From positions 55,627 to 119,626 of the forward strand of contig CACIZB010000003.1 of assembly GCA_902591025.1 (NCBI GenBank): a stretch of DNA of 64,000 nucleotides, written 5' to 3'. Within the stretch, counting starts at the first letter, position 1, and each line of letters starts with the position of its first letter. Below the pieces are notes generated by a model. It was not told where the DNA came from. It saw nothing but the letters and a program-made list of their open reading frames with translations, and did not search any database. This document shows positions 38,076-46,880 of the stretch, in pieces. The stretch is from an uncultured Pelagibacteraceae bacterium. GTDB taxonomy: Bacteria > Pseudomonadota > Alphaproteobacteria > Pelagibacterales > Pelagibacteraceae. The position numbers and the translations under genes were made by a program.

Positions 38076-38726
38076 ATGAAAATTTTTTTTAGATTTTTTT
38101 TGACTTTTTTTATTTCAATAAATATCTGTGCAGCTGATGAAATAAAGGTATTTGATTTCACAGAAACTGAACTTGCTAACCTTCAAGTAAGAAAGGTGAG
38201 AGGGGCAGATAATAAAACCATTTACACTCTTGGAAGCAATGAGAATGGAAATTTTATTAAATCAGTTGCTGATAATGCTGCTTCTGGCCTTGGCAAGGAG
38301 TTAAAAATTGACTTAAACAAGACACCTTTTATCAACATTACTTGGAAGATTGAAAAAGATTTGTCTGGAATTAAAGAAAATACCAAAAAAGGGCATGATT
38401 TTGCAGCAAGAGTTTTTGTTATTAAAAAGACTGGTGCTACACCCCTATCAAATAGGGCTATTAATTATGTTTTTTCAAGCAATAATGAGGTTGGAACAAA
38501 TTTTCCAAGTCCTTATACAAAAAAATCTATTGATAATGTTCTAGCAAGCACAAAAAGTAATTTGGATGAATGGGTTACTGTAAAAGCTAATGTTAAGAAA
38601 GATTTTAAAAGATTTCATGATTTAGAAGTAAATGAGATTGATGGTGTAGCTATTATGTCAGATACTGATAATTCAAAAATGATGTCTATTGCTTATTTTC
38701 AAAACATTTATTTTTCATCTAAATGA
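38076..38726 (+). CDS. DUF3047-like secreted protein
   Basis: Signal peptide; INITWKIEKDL, HDFAARVFVIKK, IDGVAIMSDTDNS. Confidence 0.7.
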   Translation: MKIFFRFFLTFFISINICAADEIKVFDFTETELANLQVRKVRGADNKTIYTLGSNENGNFIKSVADNAASGLGKELKIDLNKTPFINITWKIEKDLSGIKENTKKGHDFAARVFVIKKTGATPLSNRAINYVFSSNNEVGTNFPSPYTKKSIDNVLASTKSNLDEWVTVKANVKKDFKRFHDLEVNEIDGVAIMSDTDNSKMMSIAYFQNIYFSSK

Positions 38727-38867
38727 TTAGAATTTAAGATATTTCTTTAAAACAATATTAAAGAGAGCGAGAATAACCGCTACAATTACATCTGCAGCAG
38801 GACTAGCTTGAGGATAACCAAAATTCCATGCAATCACCATAACAAGCCAAATTACAAAAATATTCAT
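38727..38867 (-). CDS. Small membrane protein ORF, 46 aa
   Basis: Own translation: MNIFVIWLVMVIAWNFGYPQASPAADVIVAVILALFNIVLKKYLKF*; fills the gap after the DUF3047-like gene. Confidence 0.55.
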   Translation of the reverse strand: MNIFVIWLVMVIAWNFGYPQASPAADVIVAVILALFNIVLKKYLKF

Positions 38868-38925
38868 AACTCTTACTATACCTTAGTTTATATAAAAAAA
38901 TTAATTATTTGATATAATCTAAATT

Positions 38926-39348
38926 ATGCATAAAAATTTTTTTCATAAATTAAAAGTATATTATGAAGATACTGATGCTGGTGGGGTAGTTTATTATGCC
39001 AATTACTTAAAATTCTTAGAAAGAGCAAGAACAGAAGCCCTATATACACTTGGATATAGTAATAAAAAGGTAAAAGATGAATTTAAATCTTTAATAATAG
39101 TCAAATCTTGTACTATAAATTTTAAGAAATCTGCCTATCTAGAGGATATATTAACCGTCAGGTCTTTTGTAAAATCTACTACCAAAACATCTTTTTTTAT
39201 GAATCAAGAAATTACAAGAGGCGATGAAACAGTTTTAGATGGACAAGTACACTTAGTTTTTGTTGATGAAAAAGGCAAGCCAGTAAAATTACCGGATGAA
39301 ATCTATTCTAAATTTAAACCTTATTTTTGTGATAGTATTAAAATTTAG
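38926..39348 (+). CDS. ybgC: YbgC/4-hydroxybenzoyl-CoA thioesterase family acyl-CoA thioesterase
   Basis: VYYEDTDAGGVVYYANYLKFLERARTEAL hot-dog fold motif. Confidence 0.9.
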   Translation: MHKNFFHKLKVYYEDTDAGGVVYYANYLKFLERARTEALYTLGYSNKKVKDEFKSLIIVKSCTINFKKSAYLEDILTVRSFVKSTTKTSFFMNQEITRGDETVLDGQVHLVFVDEKGKPVKLPDEIYSKFKPYFCDSIKI

Positions 39349-40018
39349 CTAATTTTTTTGCTTTTTTAAATAAACTTATCATCATTTTTTCTGAAATAAG
39401 CCTTGTATTTACATTTCTAGGGCTCGGATGATAACTTGGAATTATTACTAAACCATTTGGTAATATGAGAGTTTTACCATGTTTAAAAATAAATTTTTGT
39501 TTTAACTTAAATTTGTTTTTATACAATTTAATGCAATTATCAAAAGCCACTTTGCCCAAGGTGACTATTACAATTAATTTTTTTAAAGACAATATTTCTT
39601 GATCAAAAAAAGGTGAACAATTTGAAATTTCATTGCCCTGGGGTTTATCTTCCGGTGGTACACATTTAAGTATATTTGTTATGTAGGTAAATTTTAGTTT
39701 TAAATTATCATTTAAATTTTTGGAAATTGGTGAGTTTGAAATTCCTACCTTAAATAAACATTTAAATAAAAAATCACCTGATTTATCCCCTGTAAAAGCT
39801 CTTCCTGTTCTAGTTCCTCCATGGGCAGCAGGCGCTAAACCAATAATGGCTAATTTTGAGTTTAAATCTCCAAATCCTGGAACAGGCTTACCCCAATATA
39901 TTTCATCAATATTTTGTTTTCTTTTTTTTGTACTTACTTCTTGAACAAATTTAACTAACCGGGGACATTTTTTACAATTAATTATTGTTTTGTTTAACTC
40001 GTTTAATCTAATATCCAT
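39338..40018 (-). CDS. Uracil-DNA glycosylase superfamily, family 5 (UDGb)-like
   Basis: CKKCPRL, GLAPAAHGGTRTGRAFTGDKSGDFL, IIPSYHPSPRNVNT. Confidence 0.85.
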   Translation of the reverse strand: MDIRLNELNKTIINCKKCPRLVKFVQEVSTKKRKQNIDEIYWGKPVPGFGDLNSKLAIIGLAPAAHGGTRTGRAFTGDKSGDFLFKCLFKVGISNSPISKNLNDNLKLKFTYITNILKCVPPEDKPQGNEISNCSPFFDQEILSLKKLIVIVTLGKVAFDNCIKLYKNKFKLKQKFIFKHGKTLILPNGLVIIPSYHPSPRNVNTRLISEKMMISLFKKAKKLAKF

Positions 40019-40020
40019 AC

Positions 40021-40578
40021 ATGAATTTTTTAAAAATATTTATAATTATTTTTATATCTTTAACCACTTCCATTAAAGCAGATTCAAATAAAGATTTATT
40101 AAAACAACTTACAGAAGGTGGAAAATTAATATTTATTAGACATGCTTATGCACCTGGAAGTGGTGATCCAAATAATTTCAATTTAAACGATTGTTCAACT
40201 CAAAGAAATTTAAGTGATAGAGGAAGAAAACAAGCAGAAAATATTGGTACAATATTTAGAGAAAATAAAATTGAGATAGACGAAGTTTATTCAAGCGAAT
40301 GGTGTCGATGTAAAGAAACAGCAGAAATTGCATTTACTAATTTTACAACAAAAAATTTTCTAAATTCTTTCTATAGCTCTAATTATGCAAAAAATAAAAC
40401 AAAACAAATCAAAAACTTAATGAAGTTTGTAAAAAAAAATAATTTTGAAAAAAACATAATTTTTGTTACTCATTACGTTTTGATATCTGAAGTGTTAGAT
40501 TATGCTCCCTCATCAGGCGAAATAATTGTTTCTGACAAAGAATTTAATATAATAGGAAGCATTAAAATAAATTATTAA
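40021..40578 (+). CDS. Histidine phosphatase family protein (secreted)
   Basis: Signal peptide; LIFIRHAYAPGSGDP, RGRKQAENIG, SSEWCRCKETAEIAF, FVTHYVLI. Confidence 0.85.
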   Translation: MNFLKIFIIIFISLTTSIKADSNKDLLKQLTEGGKLIFIRHAYAPGSGDPNNFNLNDCSTQRNLSDRGRKQAENIGTIFRENKIEIDEVYSSEWCRCKETAEIAFTNFTTKNFLNSFYSSNYAKNKTKQIKNLMKFVKKNNFEKNIIFVTHYVLISEVLDYAPSSGEIIVSDKEFNIIGSIKINY

Positions 40579-40584
40579 ATAATT

Positions 40585-40710
40585 ATGTCATCTAAAAGAG
40601 CTATGAAACAAGCACAAAAACAAGCCTATGCAAAGCATCGTAGCAACATCACTTCCAATAAATTTAAAATCAACAGAAAAAATTTAATTAAGAATAAGAA
40701 AAAAAATTAA
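40585..40710 (+). CDS. Small basic ORF, 41 aa
   Basis: Own translation: MSSKRAMKQAQKQAYAKHRSNITSNKFKINRKNLIKNKKKN*; 6 nt after the preceding stop; stop overlaps the convergent gene stop by 4 nt. Confidence 0.45.
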   Translation: MSSKRAMKQAQKQAYAKHRSNITSNKFKINRKNLIKNKKKN

Positions 40711-41150
40711 CTATTATCATCAAACTTTTCAATTTTTTTACAGTTAGATATTTTTGATATACCTTCTTCATTATTTAACACAGTTTTCATAAAAACCTCC
40801 TTTTCATCTTTTTTGAAAAAAATTTGAGTGTAAAATTGAGGGTAACCATGTTTATGAGTTAGTATTTTACCATCCTTTTCATAAATATTTCTTACATATG
40901 AATTTGATTTTTTTATACTTAAATCAGTCAGTTTATATTTTTGGTAAGTTTTTTCTCTATAGATATAGTTTCTAGTCATAATTAATTCATTTAAATTTAA
41001 AATATATTCATTTTTTAAAAATTCATCCTGTTTGTCATCACAACCACTTAAAATTATTATTTCTGATTTTACGCTTTGAGTCTGAAACATAAAAAGTAAT
41101 ATTGATACTAAAAGAAAAAAAAATTTATTTCCTGTCATGTTTATCAGCAA
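40707..41150 (-). CDS. Hypothetical secreted protein
   Basis: Long ORF with N-terminal signal peptide-like segment; start could be M1 or M5. Confidence 0.6.
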   Translation of the reverse strand: MLINMTGNKFFFLLVSILLFMFQTQSVKSEIIILSGCDDKQDEFLKNEYILNLNELIMTRNYIYREKTYQKYKLTDLSIKKSNSYVRNIYEKDGKILTHKHGYPQFYTQIFFKKDEKEVFMKTVLNNEEGISKISNCKKIEKFDDNS

Positions 41151-41298
41151 AAAATAAACCTATTAAAAAAAGAGCTGTCCAGCCAAGACCCAATAAAGCT
41201 TTAAATGGACTTGTTTCTGCACTCCATAGATTTAATACTAAAGCTCCAAAAATTAAACCACTAATAAAAATTATAATTACTAAAGTCGTTTTATGCAT
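41125..41298 (-). CDS. Small two-TM membrane protein ORF, 57 aa
   Basis: Own translation: MHKTTLVIIIFISGLIFGALVLNLWSAETSPFKALLGLGWTALFLIGLFFADKHDRK*; fills the gap between two minus-strand genes. Confidence 0.6.
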   Translation of the reverse strand: MHKTTLVIIIFISGLIFGALVLNLWSAETSPFKALLGLGWTALFLIGLFFADKHDRK

Positions 41299-42121
41299 GT
41301 TTAGGCCTCTTGTAATTTTTTATTATCTTATGCATTTCATTTTCAAATTTAACTTTCGGCTTAAAATCAAATTCTTTTTTTATTCTTTGTATATTAATTT
41401 TAGGTTCATTAAAAACAATATTTGAATTTTTGTAAGTTATTTTACAATTAGTTAATTTTTGTATTATTTTAGAAATTTGACCTAGTGAAATTTGTTTATC
41501 TGAGGCAACATTATAAATTTGATATTTGGATCTATTTATAATTTTTAATATTACATCAATTGCTTCATTAATATGAATATAATTTTTTCTTGAACTCATA
41601 TTAATGGTTATATCTATTTTTTTTTTTGTAATTGATTGCCTTAATAAAGAGGGTAGTAAGTAAATTTGATCACTAAAATAATCTCCAAAAACATTTGCAA
41701 GTCTTATTATTTTTATTTTAGGGTTATTCATTTGCAGGCAAAGACTTTCAGCAGCAAGTTTGAGTGATTTAAAATAAACCCCTCTTTCATTATGATTAAA
41801 AATAATTTTGTCAGATTCCTTTGTTTTAGATGATTTTGAATAAACTCTAATACTAGACAAATAAGTAAAAGTTTTAAATTTGTTATTAATTAATATTTTA
41901 CTTAATATTTCCAAATTGGCTGCAAGTGCATTTTTTGGATCCCTTATACTTTCACTGGTGCCGATGCAATAAATTACATTACCTAAATTTTTTTTAAATG
42001 AGTATTCATTTTTTTTTGGAATAAAAATTTTTTTCTTTTTTTCTTTTAGAGACTTGTGTAAATTCCTACCAAAAAAACCACTAGAGCCAAAAATTGTATA
42101 TAAATTATCTTTTTTTTTCAC
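41291..42121 (-). CDS. NAD-dependent epimerase/dehydratase family protein
   Basis: TIFGSSGFFGRNLHKSL, TFTYLSSIRVYS, IIRLANVFGD, KNYIHINEAIDVI. Confidence 0.82.
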   Translation of the reverse strand: MKKKDNLYTIFGSSGFFGRNLHKSLKEKKKKIFIPKKNEYSFKKNLGNVIYCIGTSESIRDPKNALAANLEILSKILINNKFKTFTYLSSIRVYSKSSKTKESDKIIFNHNERGVYFKSLKLAAESLCLQMNNPKIKIIRLANVFGDYFSDQIYLLPSLLRQSITKKKIDITINMSSRKNYIHINEAIDVILKIINRSKYQIYNVASDKQISLGQISKIIQKLTNCKITYKNSNIVFNEPKINIQRIKKEFDFKPKVKFENEMHKIIKNYKRPKHA

Positions 42122-42954
42122 AATAAAGCTTTTTTGTTGAAAACTATAAATTTAATAAAAATTAATATACCAATCAGGTAAGATATATTTTTTAAAGCTT
42201 TTTTTCTCTTTAAAAATACAATATTGAATAACATGAAAAAAAGGTTTTGAATAAACTGTCTAATTAATTTAATAAACCTAAATTTTTTATATTTATAATC
42301 ATAAAGATATTCCCCATATTTAAAAGATACACCTCTTATCAAATCAACTTTAAAATCATTTTTCGATGACTGGCTACTTTTATGTATTGCAAACGAATCT
42401 AAAGATTGAATCATGATATAATTCGATTTATTTACTCTTGCCATCAAATCCTCATCATTCCAATATAAAAAAAAATTTTCATCGAAAAAACCAATTTCTC
42501 TTGTTTTTTTTACGTCACAAAGCATACATGAAGCGTCGAGATATTTTTTTTCTATGTAATTTTGCTTATTATCTTTAGTTTTTATCCCCTCATTACTTTT
42601 GATAATAGGTCCAGCAAAGATGATATCTTCTCGTATTTTCATAAGATTTGCTAATTTTTTGATGCTTATATCGTCGACCGTAACATCTGGCTGTGTGAAA
42701 AGACAATACTTAGTTTTTACCTTTGAAAGCAAAACATTACTTGATCTGCTATTTCCTAAATTTTTTTTTGATGAATAATACTCGAAATTAAATTTCAGAA
42801 TATCATCAAGTCTTTTTTTTGAATCATCCTTTTCAGCTTGATTAAAGATCAAAACCCTAAAATTTCTATATTGATTCAATAGCTGAATATTTTCAATCGG
42901 AGTTTTGTATAAAGTAATTATTATACTTATATCTTCTTCAACATTTTTTGGCAT
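42118..42954 (-). CDS. Glycosyltransferase family 2
   Basis: SIIITLYKTPIENIQLL, NLGNSRSSNVLLSKVKTKYCLFTQPDV, IGFFDENFFLYWNDEDLMARV. Confidence 0.85.
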   Translation of the reverse strand: MPKNVEEDISIIITLYKTPIENIQLLNQYRNFRVLIFNQAEKDDSKKRLDDILKFNFEYYSSKKNLGNSRSSNVLLSKVKTKYCLFTQPDVTVDDISIKKLANLMKIREDIIFAGPIIKSNEGIKTKDNKQNYIEKKYLDASCMLCDVKKTREIGFFDENFFLYWNDEDLMARVNKSNYIMIQSLDSFAIHKSSQSSKNDFKVDLIRGVSFKYGEYLYDYKYKKFRFIKLIRQFIQNLFFMLFNIVFLKRKKALKNISYLIGILIFIKFIVFNKKALL

Positions 42955-43203
42955 TTATTTTAATTGATTTTTTTTAAATAATGAGATTCCATTTTTAATT
43001 TTATACTTATAAGATTCTTCAAAGCTTTCAAGTTGCCAACCTTTTAGTCTTTTTCTAATGTTGTTGATATTTTCCATTTTCCATTCATCATTTGTAGTCT
43101 CATCTTTCCAAATTTTTTTTTCTTGATTAGTTCTTCCACATCCATAACAAAAACCGGTTAAAGGATCAGTTTTACAAATACTAATACATGGTGAAATAAT
43201 CAT
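42955..43203 (-). CDS. DUF1289 domain protein
   Basis: MIISPCISICKTDPLTGFCYGCGRTNQEKKIW; start re-assigned downstream of the tRNA-Leu antisense region. Confidence 0.8.
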   Translation of the reverse strand: MIISPCISICKTDPLTGFCYGCGRTNQEKKIWKDETTNDEWKMENINNIRKRLKGWQLESFEESYKYKIKNGISLFKKNQLK

Positions 43204-43294
43204 ATTTATTATTATAATAGAAAATTTTTCATTAATAACAATATTTGTCGTTGGACAAATGATTTCAATAATATATAAAATCTCTGTCTTTTGT

Positions 43295-43379
43295 GGGGCG
43301 ATGGCGGAATTGGTAGACGCGTCGGTCTTAGGAACCGATAGAGCAATCTGTGAAGGTTCGAGTCCTTTTCGCCCTACCA
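43295..43379 (+). tRNA. tRNA-Leu (TAG)
   Basis: GGGGCGA acceptor pairing TCGCCCT, long variable arm, CTTAGGA anticodon loop, GGTTCGAGTCC T arm, encoded CCA. Confidence 0.94.
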
Positions 43380-43389
43380 CGAGAAAAAT

Positions 43390-44817
43390 ATGAAAGTAAC
43401 GATAGAAAATAAAAAAGGTCTTGATAAAGATGTGAGAGTTTTTGTCGATAAAAAGACAATGAATTCATACATTGATCAAAAGTATGAAGAAATTAAAGAT
43501 ACAGTCAACCTCAAAGGTTTTAGACCTGGTAAAGTTCCAAGAGAAATTTTAAAGAGACAATTCGGTAAAGCGGTTTTTAATGAAGTTTTAGATAAAGTTT
43601 TAAAAGATACATCTGTAAAAGCTCTTCAAGAAAATAAAATCAAACCTGCAGGGCAACCGAAATTAGATTTAAAAACTTATGGAGAAGATAAAGATTTGGA
43701 GTACACTCTTTCAGTTACAGAGCTACCAAAAATTGAAATTAAATCCATTGAGAAAATTAAATTTAATGATTATGTCGTAAAAATAGATCCAAAAGAGGCG
43801 GATAAAAGAATTAATGATATTGCAAAAAATCAACCAAACTTTAAAGATGCCCCGGAAAATTACAAAGCTGCTGAGAAAGATCTTGTTACTTTAGACTATA
43901 CTGCAACTATTGATGAAAAACCATTTAAGGGAAATGAAGGGAAAAATACACAACTAACTTTAGGCAAGGATCTTTTTTTAAAAGGTTTTGATGCTCAACT
44001 AATAGGTATTAAAAAAGGCGAAAGTAGAGTTGTGGAAGCAACACTTCCAGAAAATTTTCCGGATAAAGAATTAGTCAACAAAAAAGCAAAGTTTAATTGT
44101 AAAATTTTAGCTATAAAAAATCCAGAAGATGTAAAAATTAACGATGAGTTTGCAAAAAATTTAGGTGCAAAAAATTTAAATGATCTGAAAGAATTAATTT
44201 CAAAACAAATAAATGATGAATATAAAAATTCTTTAGACCGATTGACTAAAAAACAAATTTTAAGTGAAATTGAAAAATTTAAGATTAATGAGATACCAAA
44301 AAATCTTCTTGAGGATGAAATAAAAATCCTTTCTCAAGGAATGAGTGAAGATGATGCAAAAAATAATAGAAAAAATTTTGAAGAAGTTGCAAAAAAGAGA
44401 ATTATAGTTGGTTTAGTCTTAAATGAATTTGGTGAAAAAAATCAAATTAAAGTGACAGAGCAAGAATTGCAAAACGAAGTTCAAAAACAAATTAGAATGA
44501 TGCCAGGTCAAGAAAAAATGGTGATGGATTTTTATCAAAAAAACCCACAAGCTGTGTCGAGTTTAAGAGGCACAGTTTATGAGAATAAAATATTGAATTT
44601 GATTAAGGAAAAGGCTGTTTCAACTAAAAAAGAGATATCAAAAGAAGAAGCTGAAAAAATTTTAAAAGACTCTCAAAAACAAGAACTTGATCAATACAGA
44701 AATAGTTCTAAACCACAAAAGACTGAAGCTAAAAAGGTTGAAGTTAAAAAATCGCCTATAAAAAAAGCTAAAACCAAAACTACAACAAAAAAAACAAAAA
44801 AAGTTAGCAAAAAGTAA
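43390..44817 (+). CDS. tig: Trigger factor
   Basis: [55 protein letters not shown]; Lys-rich C-terminal tail. Confidence 0.93.
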   Translation: MKVTIENKKGLDKDVRVFVDKKTMNSYIDQKYEEIKDTVNLKGFRPGKVPREILKRQFGKAVFNEVLDKVLKDTSVKALQENKIKPAGQPKLDLKTYGEDKDLEYTLSVTELPKIEIKSIEKIKFNDYVVKIDPKEADKRINDIAKNQPNFKDAPENYKAAEKDLVTLDYTATIDEKPFKGNEGKNTQLTLGKDLFLKGFDAQLIGIKKGESRVVEATLPENFPDKELVNKKAKFNCKILAIKNPEDVKINDEFAKNLGAKNLNDLKELISKQINDEYKNSLDRLTKKQILSEIEKFKINEIPKNLLEDEIKILSQGMSEDDAKNNRKNFEEVAKKRIIVGLVLNEFGEKNQIKVTEQELQNEVQKQIRMMPGQEKMVMDFYQKNPQAVSSLRGTVYENKILNLIKEKAVSTKKEISKEEAEKILKDSQKQELDQYRNSSKPQKTEAKKVEVKKSPIKKAKTKTTTKKTKKVSKK

Positions 44818-44849
44818 TCTCAAGTTGTATAAGTAAATCGAATCAACTT

Positions 44850-45461
44850 ATGACAAATAAAATTTCAGAGTTTATGAATAATTTAGTTCCTATGGTTGTC
44901 GAACAATCAAATAAAGGAGAACGTGCATACGATATATATTCAAGATTATTAAAAGAGAGGATAATTTTTTTAACTGGTCAAATAAATGATAATGTAGCAT
45001 CTTTAGTAACAGCACAGCTTTTGTTTCTAGAGGCTGAGGATCCAAAAAAAGAAATTTATTTATATATTAATAGTCCGGGAGGTTTAGTTACTGCTGGTCT
45101 TGGTATTTATGATACGATGCAATATGTTAAACCAAGTATTTCTACCCTCTGCATTGGTCAAGCAGCTTCAATGGGATCTTTTTTATTAGCTGCTGGTTCA
45201 AAAGGTAAAAGATTTTCACTCCCAAATTCAAGAATAATGGTACATCAACCTTCTGCGGGATTTCAAGGCCAAGCAACTGATATTGAAATTCATGCTAAAG
45301 AAGTCTTGTCGTTAAAAAAACGTCTAAATGAAATTTACTCAAAACATACTGGCAAGTCAGTTGATGAAATAAAGTCAGCATTGGAAAGAGATAATTTTAT
45401 GACGGCTGATGCGGCAAAGTCATTTGGTTTAATAGACGAAGTAGTAGAAAAAAGATCTTAA
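44850..45461 (+). CDS. clpP: ATP-dependent Clp protease proteolytic subunit
   Basis: [46 protein letters not shown]. Confidence 0.95.
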   Translation: MTNKISEFMNNLVPMVVEQSNKGERAYDIYSRLLKERIIFLTGQINDNVASLVTAQLLFLEAEDPKKEIYLYINSPGGLVTAGLGIYDTMQYVKPSISTLCIGQAASMGSFLLAAGSKGKRFSLPNSRIMVHQPSAGFQGQATDIEIHAKEVLSLKKRLNEIYSKHTGKSVDEIKSALERDNFMTADAAKSFGLIDEVVEKRS

Positions 45462-45550
45462 AGTACCACATATTGAAATCAAGATATTTGAAACTTGATT
45501 ATCATAACTCATTTATAATAAAGTACTAACATTGATTCGTTTAAAAATTT

Positions 45551-46819
45551 ATGAATACAAATAATAAAAATATTCTTTACTGCTCTTTCTGTGGGAAGAG
45601 CCAACACGAAGTAAGAAAACTTATTGCTGGGCCTACAGTTTTTATATGCGATGAGTGTGTTGAGTTATGTATGGATATCATTAAAGAGGAAAATAAAGAT
45701 ACATTTGTAAAGCACCAAGATGGTCTTCCTTCTCCAAAAGAAATTTGTAATGTTTTAGATGATTATGTGATTGGTCAAACACACGCTAAAAAAGTTTTAT
45801 CAGTAGCTGTTCATAATCACTACAAAAGATTAAATTATGAAAATAAAACAACTAAAAATGTTGAGCTTGCAAAGTCTAATATTCTTTTGGTTGGCCCTAC
45901 TGGATGTGGAAAAACATTATTAGCTCAAACATTAGCGAGAATTTTAGATGTGCCATTTACTATGGCTGATGCAACCACTCTTACTGAAGCAGGGTATGTT
46001 GGGGAAGATGTTGAAAACATAATACTTAAATTATTACAAGCAGCTGATTACAATGTTGAGAAGGCCCAAAGAGGGATTGTCTATATTGATGAGGTTGATA
46101 AAATTAGTAGAAAGTCAGAAAACCCCTCAATTACCAGAGATGTTTCTGGAGAAGGAGTTCAACAGGCTTTATTAAAGATTATGGAAGGAACAATAGCAAG
46201 TGTTCCTCCTCAAGGTGGAAGAAAGCATCCACAACAAGAGTTTTTACAAGTTGATACAACCAACATCCTTTTTATATGTGGTGGCGCATTTGCTGGACTT
46301 GATAAAATTATTTCTCAAAGAGACAAAGGCACTTCAATAGGTTTTGGGGCTGACGTAAAAAATACTCAAGATAAAAAAACTGGTGAATGGATGAAATCTT
46401 TAGAGCCAGAGGATTTATTAAAATACGGATTGATACCAGAATTTATAGGCAGATTGCCAATGATAGCAACTCTAGAAGATTTGGATGAAAAATCTTTAAT
46501 AAAGATCCTACAAGAACCAAAAAATTCACTCGTAAAACAATACCAAGAATTATTTAAACTTGATGGTTCAAAATTAACATTTAAAGATAATGCTCTTAAG
46601 GAAATTGCGCTTAAAGCTATTCGAAAAAAAACTGGTGCGAGAGGTTTGAGATCGATATTAGAAAATATTCTTTTAAAAACTATGTATGATCTTCCGAGCC
46701 AAGACGATATTGAGGAAGTAATAGTTGATGCTTCATCTGTAAAAGGACATTCTCAGCCAATAATAGTCCACTCAAAAGCCGATAATAAACCTAAATCAGG
46801 CAAGACTACAGCGGCTTAA
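45551..46819 (+). CDS. clpX: ATP-dependent Clp protease ATP-binding subunit ClpX
   Basis: N-terminal zinc finger [11 protein letters not shown]...[34 protein letters not shown]. Confidence 0.96.
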   Translation: MNTNNKNILYCSFCGKSQHEVRKLIAGPTVFICDECVELCMDIIKEENKDTFVKHQDGLPSPKEICNVLDDYVIGQTHAKKVLSVAVHNHYKRLNYENKTTKNVELAKSNILLVGPTGCGKTLLAQTLARILDVPFTMADATTLTEAGYVGEDVENIILKLLQAADYNVEKAQRGIVYIDEVDKISRKSENPSITRDVSGEGVQQALLKIMEGTIASVPPQGGRKHPQQEFLQVDTTNILFICGGAFAGLDKIISQRDKGTSIGFGADVKNTQDKKTGEWMKSLEPEDLLKYGLIPEFIGRLPMIATLEDLDEKSLIKILQEPKNSLVKQYQELFKLDGSKLTFKDNALKEIALKAIRKKTGARGLRSILENILLKTMYDLPSQDDIEEVIVDASSVKGHSQPIIVHSKADNKPKSGKTTAA

Positions 46820-46880
46820 TATCATTAATAAAAGCGAAAAAGGTATTGCATTATAATTGATAATATCCATATTCTATCTT

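Noticed and set aside
41102-41425. 107-aa plus-strand ORF
   Set aside because: Antisense to the better-supported 57-aa membrane ORF and the epimerase 3' end; repetitive aromatic C-terminus typical of AT-rich mirror frames.
43204-43380. N-terminal extension of ORF 42955..43380 (MVGRKGLEPSQIALSVPKTDAST...)
   Set aside because: It is antisense to tRNA-Leu (43295..43379) and is the well-known spurious tRNA-antisense peptide; the DUF1289 protein most likely starts at 43203.
45462-45550. AATCAAG/CTTGATT hairpin upstream of clpX as a heat-shock regulatory element
   Set aside because: No T-run and spacing to a TATAAT box does not fit a convincing RpoH or RpoD promoter; insufficient evidence.
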